A stretch of DNA of 64,000 nucleotides, taken from the NCBI GenBank assembly GCA_025093985.1, contig JACAAK010000001.1:2232001-2296000 (forward strand). Reading direction: 5' to 3'. Below the pieces are notes generated by a model. That model saw only the letters and a list, made by a program, of their open reading frames with translations, made no database searches and was not told where the DNA came from. Made by a program: the position numbers and the translations under genes. Within the stretch, counting starts at the first letter, position 1, and each line of letters starts with the position of its first letter. Of this stretch, positions 33,001 to 46,206 are shown one piece after another. This DNA comes from Calvatia gigantea (Eukaryota; Basidiomycota; Agaricomycetes; Agaricales; Lycoperdaceae).

Positions 33001-33411
33001 TAGACCCTTCATTTTTGTCTTGTCGTTCCTTTCTGTTTTTTGATTCCCCGGACCATCAGTAACCTTTCTCTATTTTCCTATTTCTATTTTGTATTGTTAT
33101 ATCCCTTGTCTGCTTAATTAGCATTTCACTGATCCCCCTGTATGCCAGACCCGAATATATATCCAAGAGTGGTTTCTTGGTCGTCCTTGCTCCTGTCTAC
33201 CCGTCCGCGGAAACTGGTTGAAACCTAGGGAGTACTGTGCTGTGTAATGTTCAACCTGCTCAGTGTTGGTAGATGTCGGTGAGTTACACATTTTGTAACT
33301 CGTGTTTGTCTCTAGCTTCCACTCCAAACAGCTGGGCTGATGCCGTCATAATCCTGCAGTCCACCACGAACCTTTTCATGACCAAGTAGAACGACCCATC
33401 CCAACCGGTCT
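33001..33411. other. Spacer between PHD gene and VPS8
   Basis: 411 bases with the 3' end of one gene and the promoter of the next, both on the plus strand. The first 120 bases are T-rich, as expected of a 3' UTR. No other feature seen. Confidence 0.45.
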
Positions 33412-36400
33412 ATGGTGACCAGTAGCACAGATTCACCAACGGGTGCAAACGACTTGGAACAACACCCGGAATTACATTTCTCGGACTCGGACGACGATCA
33501 TGAGAATGACTTCCCATTCGCTGGCGACTATTCTTCACGCATGGAGGAAATAATGGATGGAGAAGAAGAAGGGGGAACAAGTTTTAGGTTAGATACTGAT
33601 GACGAGGAAGAAGGGGGATTCTTGTATACGGGCGTTGGCTCCACATTGCCTGCGGCATCGAATTATCGCGATCGACTGCGGGAGGCTTTGGGTCAGGACG
33701 AACTTACAAACGAGGGTGAAGTCGAGGATACCCTTGCAAGTGGAAGTGTACCCAAAGTAGTTGTTGAAGAAGGCCAGGTTGCGGTACGAGGAACTCCCTT
33801 CTATGAGAATGTATATTTCACTGAACTGAGACCAAGCAAGAACTTGTGCTAAAGCAGATGGCCTCTGCGGTGTCTCTCAATTCTACTTCACCGTCTCCTC
33901 GCGCGTTGACACCCATTCCTCGGAAAGCATCTTCGAAGATAGCAAGACCGTTCCTCGATTCCACTGTTTCTCGTCTGCGTTCGTATACGCCCCGTCCCTC
34001 AAGCTCCTCGAATAATTTAGAGGCCACCCTCTCAACTTCACTCATCGGTTTTCGCTCACCCTCTTCATCCCAAAATATTGATTCTGCGACACACATACTT
34101 TCGCGCGCCTCATCCTCCTCAAACCTCAATTCTTACTCTCAATCACATTCCCACCAACCAAGCTCAGCGCAAGCTGGAAACCACGCTGAGGTTGTGAAGG
34201 CGGTGATACAAAACGTCGAGAAGGATGTGTTCCGATGGACTAGCCTACATACAGTTACGAAAGAGGTTTATGCACCTGCGAGTAATGCCGTGAGGAAGGC
34301 AATGTCCGTACTGGGAGCGCAAAAATTCGAAACGCCGACTGTGCTTGCCGCGAATGGTAACATCTGTATTGGAACCTCCGACGGGAAGGTTTTGGTGTAT
34401 GACTTTCGCCAGAATTTGAAATGTGTGTGCGGAGAGGATTCGCCTGGTGAGTTGTGTTTCTTTTGAGCATTGTCTCTGGTTGGTAGTAATGTTTACAATG
34501 GACAGAGAACCGTGTTGGCGCAGTTACTGCCCTCGCACTCTCGCACGACCATACTTGCATCGCAGCAGGCTACTCGACAGGTTACATCCAAATATATAAT
34601 CTCATAAACCCAACGACCCCCATTAGATCCGTCTCTCCAACTTCGCTCTCCCTTGTTTATTCTGGTAGGAAGGAAGGCCACATTCATGGTTCGCGTATTG
34701 TCAGTATAGGTTTCGTCACAGGACGCCACACCGCTATCGTTTCCGCAGACGTCCATGGCCTAGCATTCTACCATGCTCTAGGGAAAGTCCTCTTCGTCGA
34801 GGCTTCAGACATCTTACGAATACTGGGCCGGTATCCTGACCCGCAGCCTCCGTTACACCCACACAAGCGCGATCCGAGGATGCATACAGCCAAGCAAAGG
34901 AACCCACGATACACTATTCTGATGATGGCGCCTTTGCCATTGGGTGCTTCACCGCATGTGACGGATAGTTATAATCTCGTTGCGCTGTTGACCCCAACCA
35001 AGTTAGTTGTGGTGGGTTTGAAACCTAATCCGAAGACGTGGTTCAAGGTTACCAGAGGGTTGGAAGAAGGCGGGGAATGGCGCTCGCAGACGAGATGGAA
35101 GGGTGGCGTGGTCTGGTTCCCCTGTGTTCCCCAGGGAGCAGATACAAGCGAAGATGGGAATGGAAATCCTAGCGTTGGCGGGAGTACGAGCGATAAAGGA
35201 AAGGGCAAAGAAGAAATGTTAAGGCCACTGGCAGCTCCTACCTTGGCATTTTCGTGGGGAAACAGGTTACGTGTAATTAGGATTGAGGAGGTGAAGGTTG
35301 AGCAGGTGCTGAAGAATGCCAAGACAGGGAAGGAGAGGGAAGTGGAGGTTGGTTCTATCTCTTATCATGACGTGCTTTCGTGGACATCGCAGGAGGAGAT
35401 CTTAGCGATTCAGTGGCTCAATGCTCAGGTGAACATGTCCGGCTGTTGAAGTGTTAATGGGTCTAACGCAATTCGCAGCAACTGGTTATTCTGACCCCGA
35501 ACCAGATAGGCGTGTACGACTTGCAGGCATCTAAGTTGATTGAACAGACGGAATTTGACGCATCGACGCTGATGACGCCGACACTTGGGCACACCGCAAA
35601 AGGGAACACCACCTACCAGGATTCTGTGCGAGATGTTTTACACAGTATGCGCGTATATAAAGGGAAGATATTTCTCCTGGTTAGTTACCACCTTGCCGGT
35701 TCCGCTGCGCCAACTCAAACATTGCGTAGGGCCGGACAGAAATTCGGGTCGGCACCCTCCTGACATGGGCAGACAGAATACTGTCTCTTGTTGAGGATGG
35801 CGACTTCCTGAGTGCCATCGAACTTGCAAGATCTTACTACCTAGATGAAGCACCTGGAAACAGAAACAATCTCCCCGCAGATCCACAACTTCGCAAAGCA
35901 GTCATCGGCAACAAACTCCAAGATCTCATGGTTGCGTCCGCTCGCTACGCCTTCTCTGAAGATCGAATGACCGATTCAACACACGTTACCCCAGATGGTC
36001 GTGGCGTCGATCGAACAGCACTGTTCGAGAGTCTAATAACGACGTGTTGTCATGCATGCATTGCGCTGGACGATACAGAGTTCCTGTTCGAAGACCTATT
36101 CCAGAAATATGATGATTCTGGTATTTCGGCGATTTATCTGCGGCACTTGGAGCCTTTCATGCTTAACAACGAAATCCGCTACGTTCCTCCACGGATAACG
36201 CAGAAACTCATCAGTCTGCATGAGCAGGAGGAAAGACCAGACCTTGTTGAACGTGTGATATGGCATATCGATCCGGCGTGTTTGGATATCAACCAAGCCA
36301 TCCGCTTGTGCCAGAAACATCACCTCTACGATGCGCTGATATACGTATATACTCGTGCGCTACGGGACTACGTTGCCCCGATCGTCGACCTTCTCGGGTT

Positions 36401-38408
36401 AATTCGACAAGTGCTGGTACACAGACGGGCGAAAGCAGAGAATGCGGACAATGCGGACAATTCAGATGAAGACGATCCAGAATCTGATGTCGAGTTAATG
36501 ATCGTCAACTCATATAAAGTCTATCCCTATCTCTCACATGTCCTCACTGGGCTCACCTACCCCAGTGGTGAACCCCTACCTGAGGGCGAGGCATTCCAGG
36601 CGAAGAAGGACATCTACACGTTTTTGTTCTATGGCCGATCGAGTGTTTGGCCGTCAGGAGAGGGTGGGAAACTGATATTGACGTCCGACGAGGAAGGAGG
36701 CAACGAGCCCACGTATCCATACATTCGACAATTGCTTCAGTGGGACACGGAACCATTCTTACATTCCCTCGACATTGCGTTTGAGGATACGTACCTCAAC
36801 GACAAGAGTCAAAGCATCAACCGGCTTATCATCGTGCGAATACTCACGGAACTTGTCACTTCCGGTTCGTTATCCTCAGAAGATGCTATTTTCGTGTACA
36901 TCTTCATAGCAAGGAATGTCCCAAAATACCCTCAGTTTCTCCAGGTGGCCCCTAGCCTCCTTCACAAGACACTCGAGAACCTCGCGACAGCGGATAAGCC
37001 AGAAACGAGGGAAGATAGACAGCTGGCTGCTGAACACCTATTGTCCAATTATAACCCCCACGACAGCGAGGACATCATCAAACTTTTTGAGAGTGCTAAA
37101 TTCTACCGGATTTTGCGGTTATGGCATCGACGGGAACAACGATGGGACCTCTTGTTTATGACATACTTGGATGATCCGGATATTGGCATCCCAACCGCGT
37201 TTGAAAACCTGGATGAAGTGCTGACAACCGCGAGGCGCATGAATAAGAATGTGCTTCCTCCGCAGCTTGCCACTACTGTGAACGGCGCCCTGGGACAGTT
37301 ACTGCAAATCGGGATTCCCGAAACCGCACTGTTACTTCAGAAACATCTACCACATCTACACGATCTTGCACTGGACATGTTAGGCGATGGGGCGACTGAT
37401 AAAAAACGATTTGTCTATCTTCAAGCATTATTATCTCCGTCTGGGGGCAACAGCATCGACGAACCTAGAGACAGGTCGTTATTCACATCTTCACCCCATC
37501 TCTGCCGGATGTTCCTCGACCTCCAATGTCGCCTCGATCCACAGGAAACTGTCGCTATCCTCGAAACCCTACCACCCAACTTCTTGCAGTGGGATGACAT
37601 CATCCAAATTTGTGAAACCAACCAAGTTCATGACGCTGTTATTTGGGCATACGATGCACGAGGAGACCCCCGGGGTGCCCTCGATAAAGCTGTGGGCTAT
37701 CAGAGAAATCTGGCATTGCACGTTGTACAACTGTTCAGGGAGTCTTCCGAAGATCCAAGACCTCAGATTGATCAAGCACTTATCTCTCTTCGGGCAATCG
37801 GTAAAAGAAGTACCGACACCTGCGTCCGAAGATCGCGCATACCCTCCGAGGTGGACATACCACTGGAAGATATCTGGTTTTTGCTATTGAACAGTCAGAT
37901 TAACATTCTACAGCTTGTATCCTCCTGTGAACCTTCCAACCCAGCACTAGATGAAGGGACCAAGAGCAAATATCTGTCTGAGCTCCGCTCCCTAGTTCAG
38001 AGCATATTTGGGGCCTTGGTTTCCGTTGCCTCCACCTCGGTCGTTTCCTTTCCCCGCCTGTTTAAACGCTTGGCCAACTCGACCACAGCGACAGCTTATT
38101 CTCACTACGATGAATTTCGCACGATATTGACGGGCATGCTTGAATCATATCGCTCAGATGGTGATATGCTTACTATAACCAAACAACTCGTCGAACGAGA
38201 TCTCTTCAATACAATGGCCGACTTTGTGCGACAGAAATCTCGGGGGTGGACTTTAGAACGAGGCATGTGTTTACGATGTCGCCACGCTTTATCGAAAAAG
38301 CCTCCAGAACAGGAGCCAGGCGCATCCAATGAAATAGACGATTCCGTCTTCCAAGTAGTAGTCGCACGGACTGGGAGGGCATACCACACTTACTGTTATA
38401 GAGATTAA
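33412..38408 (+). CDS. VPS8: CORVET complex subunit Vps8
   Basis: Endosomal tethering protein that binds Rab5-type GTPases as part of CORVET. Roughly 1,550 residues. An acidic N-terminus and a Ser-rich linker precede a WD40-like beta-propeller (ICIGTSDGKVLVYDFRQNLK, CIAAGYSTGYIQIYNL), the family's conserved LGKVLFVEASDILRILG, and a long alpha-solenoid (SLVEDGDFLSAIELARSYY, LCQKHHLYDALIYVYTRAL, DPDIGIPTAFENL). The C-terminus carries a minimal zinc-binding part, CLRCRHALSKK then RAYHTYCYRD, giving C-x2-C and H-x2-C, less than a full RING. Introns interrupt at about 33815, 34445, 35427 and 35680. The first acceptor could be at 33858 (before MASAVSLNS) or 26 bases after the donor; the longer intron is likelier. 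It ends tail-to-tail with COG2. Confidence 0.93.
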
Positions 38409-38590
38409 TATATCCTTTGATCTGGGACTCGGTCTTCTGTTACTTTATGTATACGATATTCGTCATATTACACATCCGTGCAACTAGTAGATCACCCGGG
38501 AGATAAAACTCTGCCATAACCAACTACTATGCGTCATCTTCTGCCGATGTGCCTTGAGAATTTGAAGCTGCGGATGATTCAATCAATATT

Positions 38591-41500
38591 TCACTCACGA
38601 TCAGTCAAGACAACACCCTTCAGTGACTCATAATTTTCATTGTTCGCGAGATTGATTCCGAAGGACTGAGCCTCCTTGCCGAAGGCTTCGACATCAAGAA
38701 TCATTTGCGCTCGGATGCGCTCTTCATCGCGCCCGTCATCATCCTTCACATTGCCAAAAAGTGAAAATGTCGTTTTCTTTCCCTTCTTAAGCTTGCGTAA
38801 AGATTCTTCCGTCTTTTTCATTGCGACGAGGAATGATATGTATCTAACCAAGCGTCAGACACAGCTTCGATTCGGGTAGTCCGCAAACCTTTGAACAACA
38901 TTATTGAATACTTCTTGTGAATACTCTCGTAAGTAAGCGTTCCCCAAAGCCCGGCCAGGGCCGTCTGGTGCTCCAATTCCAAAAAAGGCTTTGAGGGGTC
39001 GGAAGATAGTCTGAACAAAATAACTTGGCTCCGTTGGAGGCCGCTTGTTTGGCATAGCTCGGAATTGGGAAGGAATAGACCGAACAGGAAGTAGGGCTTC
39101 ACAACATCGTTTGGTCAGGATAGAGATTATTTGATTCGGCGCTGTCTGTGTAACTGAGGCCGATTTAGAGAGTACATGCTTAAGAACATCTTCGGGAAGG
39201 TCAGAGGAATGAAAAATAAGCTTGATAGTAATTAGTCACCTTGCGGCCCTGGACCGTCCGAGTTCTCCAGTATGTTCGGTGGGAGAATGATACTGATTTC
39301 TTGTCGCCATAGATTATCAACCTTGTTCTCCAACAACTTGATGTCCCCGACGATTGCCGCATATTGTCGCAACAGCGTCTCGTCGGCGGCGACTGTTTCC
39401 GCGGAAGAGGGTTCGATGGCTGCAGTTGCCGAGGTTGCCGGACGTAGTACAGAATTGCTATCTCCAACAGTCGCGTAGACCGAATGGAACCAAGCAGCAT
39501 GTCTGCTTAGAAGCTGCCCCAATCAGCTCCCGCTGCGGGCGATCGGTAATTGCGTTCATACCTGCAGTGTTAGCCTCCAGAATCTATGGCTTAATTCTGG
39601 AATCAGAATTTCTGGGCTCCAACACGTTGTGATCGCCTTCCAAACCGCCGCTGTCTGCGTCAGCGCAAAGGGCGATTTATCTATTCTGTGTTGAAGTCCG
39701 TATATGCACTACTGAAAAAAACGCACCTTTGGGTGTAGAGGGTTCAATGTGCAACTCACTGAGAGCGTCTTCAACGTCGACAACGATTTCTTTCCATCGG
39801 AGCTGAAAATATACAGGCAGTTGCCACCTCCTTTCGAATTCATGATAAAGTCGATGGGCTCTCATAGAGTGTACTGCTGGTCCTGAGGGCGCATAGAGCT
39901 CAAGACACCGCAGGAAATTTTGTGTCGTGTCATAATTCTGAGTTGCAATGAGCAAAGTTAGAAGGTAGTGGCCTGGGTTTCTCACCTTTCGAAGGTCGTT
40001 AGGACGACCGGCTACAAAAACAACATCTCCAATATCGTTAATGATTGTGCTGGCCACTTCCTCCCAAACAACATGCGCCATGATCTGGAATCCCGCCAAG
40101 TCTGTTTCTTGCTCCACAGGGTCGTTACCAAAGGTTCTATCCCCAGTCACCTTCTTTCTTGAAGCTTTCTCTGCGAGCTCCATGATATCTTTCATGTCGC
40201 GCGCGACAAATCGAAGGATCCGGTTGTAGATATGAGCCAGAGGATTGTCTGCATCGTCTGGCAGGATTATATGCGGCGGTGCTCCTAAGTGAGCGGAAGT
40301 ATGAGGTGATGAGGAGTCTTGCTTGAGGGGGAATGCTGTGAACGGAGAATACGGTGTTCTTAGAGGAAACCCTGTCGAGGGTGCAAGCTCCAATTCTTTG
40401 GATTGAAAAGGGGTTTTCGGAAGGAGAGGAAAATGAGGAACACCCAAAGTGTCGCGATAGATGGTCTGGAGATGCATAAGAGCGACTTTGCAGTGAGTAG
40501 CTAGAACACAGACCTTTCTCAAAAACGGGCGAACGACTTCTCGCCGCAAAACGTCCTCAGCATCACGCCACAGGCTGAGAAGGTCATAAGTATGGAGGCA
40601 TTCCTTAAAGTCGTTGAGCAACTTGGCTCGTTCGATCTCTGATAGACGGCCCGCTGGCTTGTTATCTGTCATGTTTGTCAACAGTGCCGCGAAGAGATGA
40701 TCCAAATCGGAGGACAACGTCGAGCGTATGCGGTCGACACGCTAGAAATACAAGAAACGATGTCAGAGCGCCACATGCCAAGGAGTATCTCACCAACCCA
40801 TTGCACTTCATCCACAAATGCGCACTTTTCTTCGCGGGCCTTTGAAACATGGTATAACAATTGCGTATACTCCGTTGCTACTCGTGCGATATGTTTCGCT
40901 CGATTGCTTCTACCTCTGCAATATGTGCTCGAACCAAGTAATCGAGCGGGGGAATATAGTTAGCGCACTTTTCTTCATACACGTCTTCACGAGGAGTAGG
41001 AACTCCTGACGACGTGACGCCGGCAAAATTGTCATCTTGGTCCGGCGACGTGATCAGCAACAAAGATTCCAGTCGCGTCACAGATTCCGATATCTTGAGA
41101 AGGAGGTGGAGGAGTGCCTAGAGAGAGGGTGAGCTGAGGAAAGACCATGATGAACTCTAAATACCTTTTCTTCCCGCAAGGTAGCGCGTTTGTTGAGTTT
41201 CTCTTGTATGGCATCCTGTATAGTTCGTAGCTCTTTCCTGGATTCCTTGACAACACTAAACTTCGAGTTCGGAGGACCAGCGTTCGCGTAACGTACCAAC
41301 ACCCGGCTGCGCAAATCACTCAACGGCCCCCGCATCCTTTTCAACCTCGAACCTTCACTCCTTAGATCGGTGCTGAGGCTAATAAAGGCCTCATAGTCAT
41401 TGTTGATGAGCTGGACAAGTTCCTCCTTCAAAGTGTGCAGGTAGTCACGGAATTCTGTCCGAAGCTCAGGTAAGGACGAGCTTGCTCGCGAGAGCAGGAA

Positions 41501-41689
41501 TTCTTCGACGTTGAAGACAGGACCCGTAAGCAAGGGATTGTTATGTGAAAGAGGACTATAGTCCGGGAGCTCAGCTGATTGGCCCGTATCGTCACCTGAA
41601 GGAGAGTGGAGCGTCTGTTTTTCCCGTGAAGTAAGCTCCTCGGCAAGACGCGTCAGTCTGTACGGGTCTGCAACCTCAAAGGAAGCCAT
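38591..41689 (-). CDS. COG2: Conserved oligomeric Golgi complex subunit 2
   Basis: Subunit of the COG tether that directs retrograde vesicles within the Golgi. Roughly 870 residues, largely helical. The N-terminus (MASFEVADPYRLTRLAEELT, ATG 41687-41689) leads to the conserved FNVEEFLLSR, then a coiled coil: LRTEFRDYLHTLKEELVQLI and NNDYEAFISLSTDLRSEGSR, typical of Cog2. Later exons give ESVTRLESLLLITSP and PPLDYLVRAHIAEVEAIER. The middle and C-terminal parts (LNDFKECLHTYDLLSLWRDA, FQIMAHVVWEEVASTIINDI, NFLRCLELYAPSG, FERRWQLPVYFQLRWKEIV) match the family. The last exon reads LKGVVLTDRE to TGA at 38591. Removal of a 31-base GT..AG segment would instead extend the end to a TAG at 38527; such a short intron is doubtful. 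Confidence 0.93.
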
Positions 41690-42229
41690 GAGGGAAGTTG
41701 TGAAGTAACAAGCAAGCCGGGACGATTATCGGGGAGGCGGAAGAAAGTACATAAGCAGGATTGACGGCGCCCTGCTTCAGGGCATCATCGATGACATCTT
41801 CTCTAAGCACAGTGAGTAACGTCTCCCTCAATATTCACCTGCATTTGCGCGTAATTGCCTGAGAGTTGTATCATACCCTCCCAGTGCCGCAATTGACTTG
41901 TTTTGGTCCTGAAAAGTTCCGAACCCCTGCATTGCTAAGATAAATGAAGTCCGATGGTACAGGTGCACAACCTGACATATATATACACTCTCATACTTAT
42001 ATTTTTTCGTCCAACCCTCCCCCCAAATTACGTAGTTGGCACAAAGGCTTGAAAGCTGAGCACCGGACGCTGACCACAAGCCAATGTCACCCCAAAGCCC
42101 ACTGACACCCCGGACAAAACAATGGCCGGTGCCCCACAGGCGCCATGTCCCATGCTCGGGTACTACCCAACAGACCGCGTAACATAGAGCCCCACGAACT
42201 AGACCAAGGACATGGCCTTGACAAATGAA
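41690..42229. other. Spacer with a possible small minus-strand gene
   Basis: 540 bases between COG2 and the WW-like membrane gene, both on the minus strand, so this holds the COG2 promoter. A minus-strand frame from an ATG at 41930-41932 reads MQGFGTFQDQNKSIAALGG and on through TTLRQLRANA; a GT..AG splice would continue with DVIDDALKQGAVNPAY. The composition looks protein-like, but I recognise no family and it would overlap the COG2 leader. Confidence 0.3.
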
Positions 42230-44569
42230 CTACACCTGTTCCACTCCGGTTTGGCTCACGGTCTCCTCTTCCTGCCTCCTACGTCTCAATGAAATCCTCG
42301 GAACGAGCTCTTTAATTTTGCCAACTTCTCGGAAGATGCGGTCGGACCAAAGCTGGCGGAGTTTCTTGCCACTCCCAAACCTGATGATGTAGTAGAAGAC
42401 GAGGGAGGTAAGCAACCCTGCCGACACGGCAACGACAATTTTGGTAACAGTATGAGTGCCCGCAAAACACATAACCAGGAAGGCTAGCAGGAATGCAACC
42501 ACACTAGCAGGATAAGGGGAAACATTTGGTGAGTTGATATGCACTTAGTCAACCCCTATCCAACGGGAATTACTCACGACCACAGAACGAGTGCATGCGG
42601 TAAGCTCCAAATAAGAACCAGATGTTCCAGGCGGTGTCGTGACTTCTTGAGATCAAAGACGTAGTCCAGCTGTTCAAGGTCTGAGAAAAAGTCAAAAGTG
42701 CCTCCTCAATGAAAGCGTACAATTTCGTGGATCGTATTTGGTCCCCCGGCCTTGTGCTGTCTACTCATCACCATACTCAGAATCAAACCGAAGAGGCCGG
42801 CGGCTAGTGATAAATAACTCGCGACCTGTTCCGGGGAACTATGGGTATCTGGTTCAGGGCCTTTCTCGTCAAAGACCGGGATAGCCAGGAATGCACAATT
42901 TGCAGCTAGCATGATGGTCGCCTTGCGTGCAATGTTAGGTCCTAGATTCGGTGAGTCAAGGATTAACTCACAAGGGTCATTGTCTGATCCCACTCGTCTT
43001 GTAGTTCTTTGAAGAGCCTTTTCCAGTGAATCACGATCACGCATCCGTCAATTGCCAATGGGCTTACACGCGCCAATTGGGCGTGTGGAATGAAAAACAG
43101 GAGGGGCGAGAAAAAGCCCAAAAATTTCGACCGGGTATCGGGTTCGGGGAGCACGGCTTGTTCTCTTGTTAGTCGAGCATTCCATGCGCCATAGTAATTC
43201 CGGAACCGATCGCCGACTGAGTTGCAGTCAATAAAAAGCACCCATGAACCATAGTTAACGCCCACCGATGTTTTGCATGAATCGACCTTGTACGGTGAAG
43301 AAGGTTAGAAATAGAGTACCCAAGAGATGATTTGGGCGGATCACCTATATACCAGGTCGATGTCTTACAGGCTGTATGGTCGTCATTTCAATGGTGCTCA
43401 ACAAGGTACTGAAGTTACTCACATCTTACACCCTGGACGATGTTCAACATGTCTCGCAGAGTTTCAAAAGAGTACGTGATGGTGGAATCCTTAGAGGAGA
43501 TCTGATCTGTTGTTGTGTCAACTTGATTGGCCGAGGCTCGGGCCCAGCGCAAGTACGCCCACCTGTCATAGCTGATGTAAGTGCATCGACTACATAGTCG
43601 TGGACTTCGGTTGTAAGTGATTGAACGTTTGGGAAAGAAGCCCAATAGCTCCTAAGCGGTGGGCTAACTTTAGACCAACCATCCGAGCTAGAAGAAACAG
43701 CGTACCAGTATTCAGCCTCAAGACATGTCTCTGATGTAACGGTGTAACGGAGAGTGAATGCGAGGGGCTTGAGCGGAACCAGCAAAACCAAGACTCACGG
43801 ATTTGATATTCAGATATCGTCCCACGAATCTCCCTAACTCGTTGACACTGGCTATCGAGCTCAACACTCTCCAGCCAGTAGATGGATCGTGTTGGGTGGC
43901 GAACAAAATAATAACCGCACTGATCGGTATCTGGATGCAGTTCGACAACGAGGTCGCTCATTGGCGGTATCGCTACACCGTTGTCGGAAATCGCATTCAG
44001 TATGAGTCGGATATAGTCTTCGATCTTATGCGCAGTGTCCGGTTCAAAAAGCCACTCCTCCGTGAGTATTCTCTGGGGAGATATATTGGTGACCAATCAA
44101 CTAATGGGTGGGAGAACTCATATATCCTACCATTGGACAGTCCGCTGAGGGCTGACGGCAGAAGTACGGTAGGCCCTCCGGGTGGACCAGGCGCTCCCAA
44201 CCGTTCGGTAGCGATTCACTAGAATGCGGTTCATCACAGCGCACGAGATAGACTTGTGATCCACTCACCCTGTAAAAGATAGGCTTAGAGGCTTCAGGAT
44301 CACGCTTTCAGGATCTTCGTCCTGTCTACCAAGCCAACTGGTCGTGAAATTGGGCGGGCAAAAATAGGAGATGAAGCATACATCGTTCTATTCAAGTCGT
44401 ACCGCCTGGTTCGTGAGGGGGATGATGGATATATGCTATCCGGTAACTCCGCGCCGCCTGATTCACGAAGGGTTTGTGTTGAGCTACTCTCGTGAAGAGA
44501 GGCAGGTATCTCCTGGGTAGAAACATCGGTTGTACTCTGAGAGGCGGAATTCAAGCTAGGGGACAACAT
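42230..44569 (-). CDS. WW-like membrane protein, uncharacterised basidiomycete family
   Basis: Large multi-exon protein, roughly 700 residues, of a family widespread in Agaricomycetes with no assigned function, as far as I know. From the ATG at 44567-44569: a Ser/Thr-rich N-terminus, then across introns VYLVRCDEP, a WW-like module LPNGWERLVHPEGLPYF, ILTEEWLFEPDTAHKIEDYI, VVELHPDTDQCGYYFVRHP followed by IYWLESVEL, EAEYWYAVSSSSDGWSK, YVVDALTSAM and GSWVLFIDCNSVGDRFRNYY. A region near GFFSPLLFFIPHAQL follows. The C-terminal third has several hydrophobic segments (LAAGLFGLILSMVM, VVAFLLAFLVMCFAG, IVVAVSAGLLTSLVFYYII) and a basic end. The tail is probably membrane-anchored with the WW-like part on the other side of the linker. 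Exon edges are approximate. Confidence 0.75.
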
Positions 44570-44808
44570 AATAGGGCGGGAAGAACGCCACGAACTGAGG
44601 TTGTGGCGAGGCTATAAGGGGTACAATACATGTTGTGCACGAGGCATATGCATTATCACACTCCCTCCGACTAGAGCTGTGCGTGAACTATATCAGTCGA
44701 GGCTGTCCGTCGAAGTAGGAAACTAAGCGCTGAGGCGTAAAGTACTTACTTATGTGACGCAGTAACTCTAATTGCAGGGACCGTGACAAGCATGATCTCA
44801 ACTATTTT

Positions 44809-45521
44809 ATGTCTTCCACTCCGACACCGCCCTCCGCGAACTCGACGCCTACTCCCCGGCATGCCCTCACAGCTGTCGAGAAACAACGTGTTCAGCTCGA
44901 AAAGTTGCTTAAGGATCCCTCAAAGCCAGCCTATGTCCCTCCTCCGCCGAAAGAAAAGACAATACGCCCTGCCCGCGAAATGATGAAGAATGTGCAGGGT
45001 TCGAGTGCTGGCGCTGGTAGTGGTGAATTCCACGTCTACAAAGCTAGCAGGCGCAGAGAGTACGAACGCCTAAAGATGATGGAAGAACAATCACAGAAAG
45101 TATGTTTCATCCACACCATTGCCTGGGGGTAGAATTGACCCAGAAGCAGGAAGCTCTCACTGCCGAATTTGAGCGCAAGCGTAAAGACGCCGAGGAGGCT
45201 GCTGAGGCAAAGACTGCAAAAAATCGAGCCAGGCGGCATAAGAAGAAGGAAAGAGCTAAACAGAACCACGGCAAATCAGGAGAAGCAAGCAAATCAGACG
45301 GGGCTCCAGGAGACTCTGAAGCCCCAGAGCTTCCCCTCAAAAAGCGCCGGCTGATAAACGGGAAGGAACTTGTTTTCAGGAGACCAGGAGAGGAAAGCTG
45401 CGACGAATCGGATGACGGCCTGCAGCCATCGGAAGAACGACACCCACAGGGAGCTCCTGAATCTATAAGTACACTACCGGTCGCCGAAGAGGCAAAAATC
45501 ATTATCCACGAGGACGATTGA
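44809..45521 (+). CDS. PRKRIP1: PRKRIP1 homologue (DUF1168), spliceosome-associated
   Basis: Small basic nuclear protein of the PRKRIP1/DUF1168 family. In animals it binds double-stranded RNA and is found in the catalytic spliceosome. Exons 44809-45099 and 45144-45521 give 222 residues. The conserved part is ALTAVEKQRVQLEKLLKDPS, PAYVPPPPKEKTIRPAREMM, NVQGSSAGAGSGEFHVYKAS and RRREYERLKMMEEQSQK, continuing into a lysine/arginine-rich helix (NRARRHKKKERAK) likely to bind RNA or act as a nuclear signal. The remaining tail is acidic and variable. The start is the ATG in MSSTPTPPS. Its promoter is a 239-base divergent region shared with the WW-like membrane gene. Confidence 0.9.
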
Positions 45522-46206
45522 TTCAGCCGAGTCGCCCAGGACATATAGGTATCAGCGACAATCACACGTTTGATTTCGATTTGCACCTCCTGAATGCTTA
45601 AAACCCTAGGAGCCCCTACCCCATATTGTATGCCCTGGAATATTGCCACTATCTGTATGCTTAGAAGTGCTCTGATTCGTTGGAAAGATGGACATACCTC
45701 GTCTGTTACCGCCCGTGCTCAGCTTTCATGTCCCTTTCACATTCAAGTCAACGGAAAAACCAGGTCCAATGAAATTCGCCGACACCGTTATATACGACTT
45801 CTGAAATGCCCGACTTCCCAGCGGGTTGGCCAGTGTGATCCACCGGAGTATGTCAATGACCCTGCCGAAGCCTATTCGAACCCCCGAGGGAAGAATGGCT
45901 TGGGATGTTGTGACCCTTCCTCCTTGCTCCACAGCCCAGACAAGGAGAAAGTTTGATAACTCCAGAGAAGGAAGCATCGGATCACCACCCCCTTCCCTTT
46001 GTCGCACATCTTCTCGAGTTCGCTGTCAACAATTTGCCTCAGGTGCACGGGCACCTGCTCTGAACAAGCCTAATTTTTGTTCATTCTGTCCCGAAATTTA
46101 GCCTTTCTTCGTCACCGCTCCCACCACATTACGCCTAACGCATGATTTCTACCAATCTGCGTATAAAAGAGGCGTGGATAAGGTGTTTTTTCAATAAGCG
46201 GACAAC
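45522..46206. other. Spacer between PRKRIP1 gene and AA9 gene
   Basis: 685 bases. Minus-strand frames near 45726-46007 and 45872-46054 are open but begin at GTG codons and show no domain. The right end holds the AA9 promoter with its TATA box. Confidence 0.4.
46162..46168 (+). promoter_or_regulatory. TATA box of the AA9 LPMO gene
   Basis: TATAAAA, 38 bases upstream of the ATG at 46207. A strong TATA fits a highly inducible secreted enzyme; induction by plant cell wall material is known for the family, not shown here. Confidence 0.6.
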
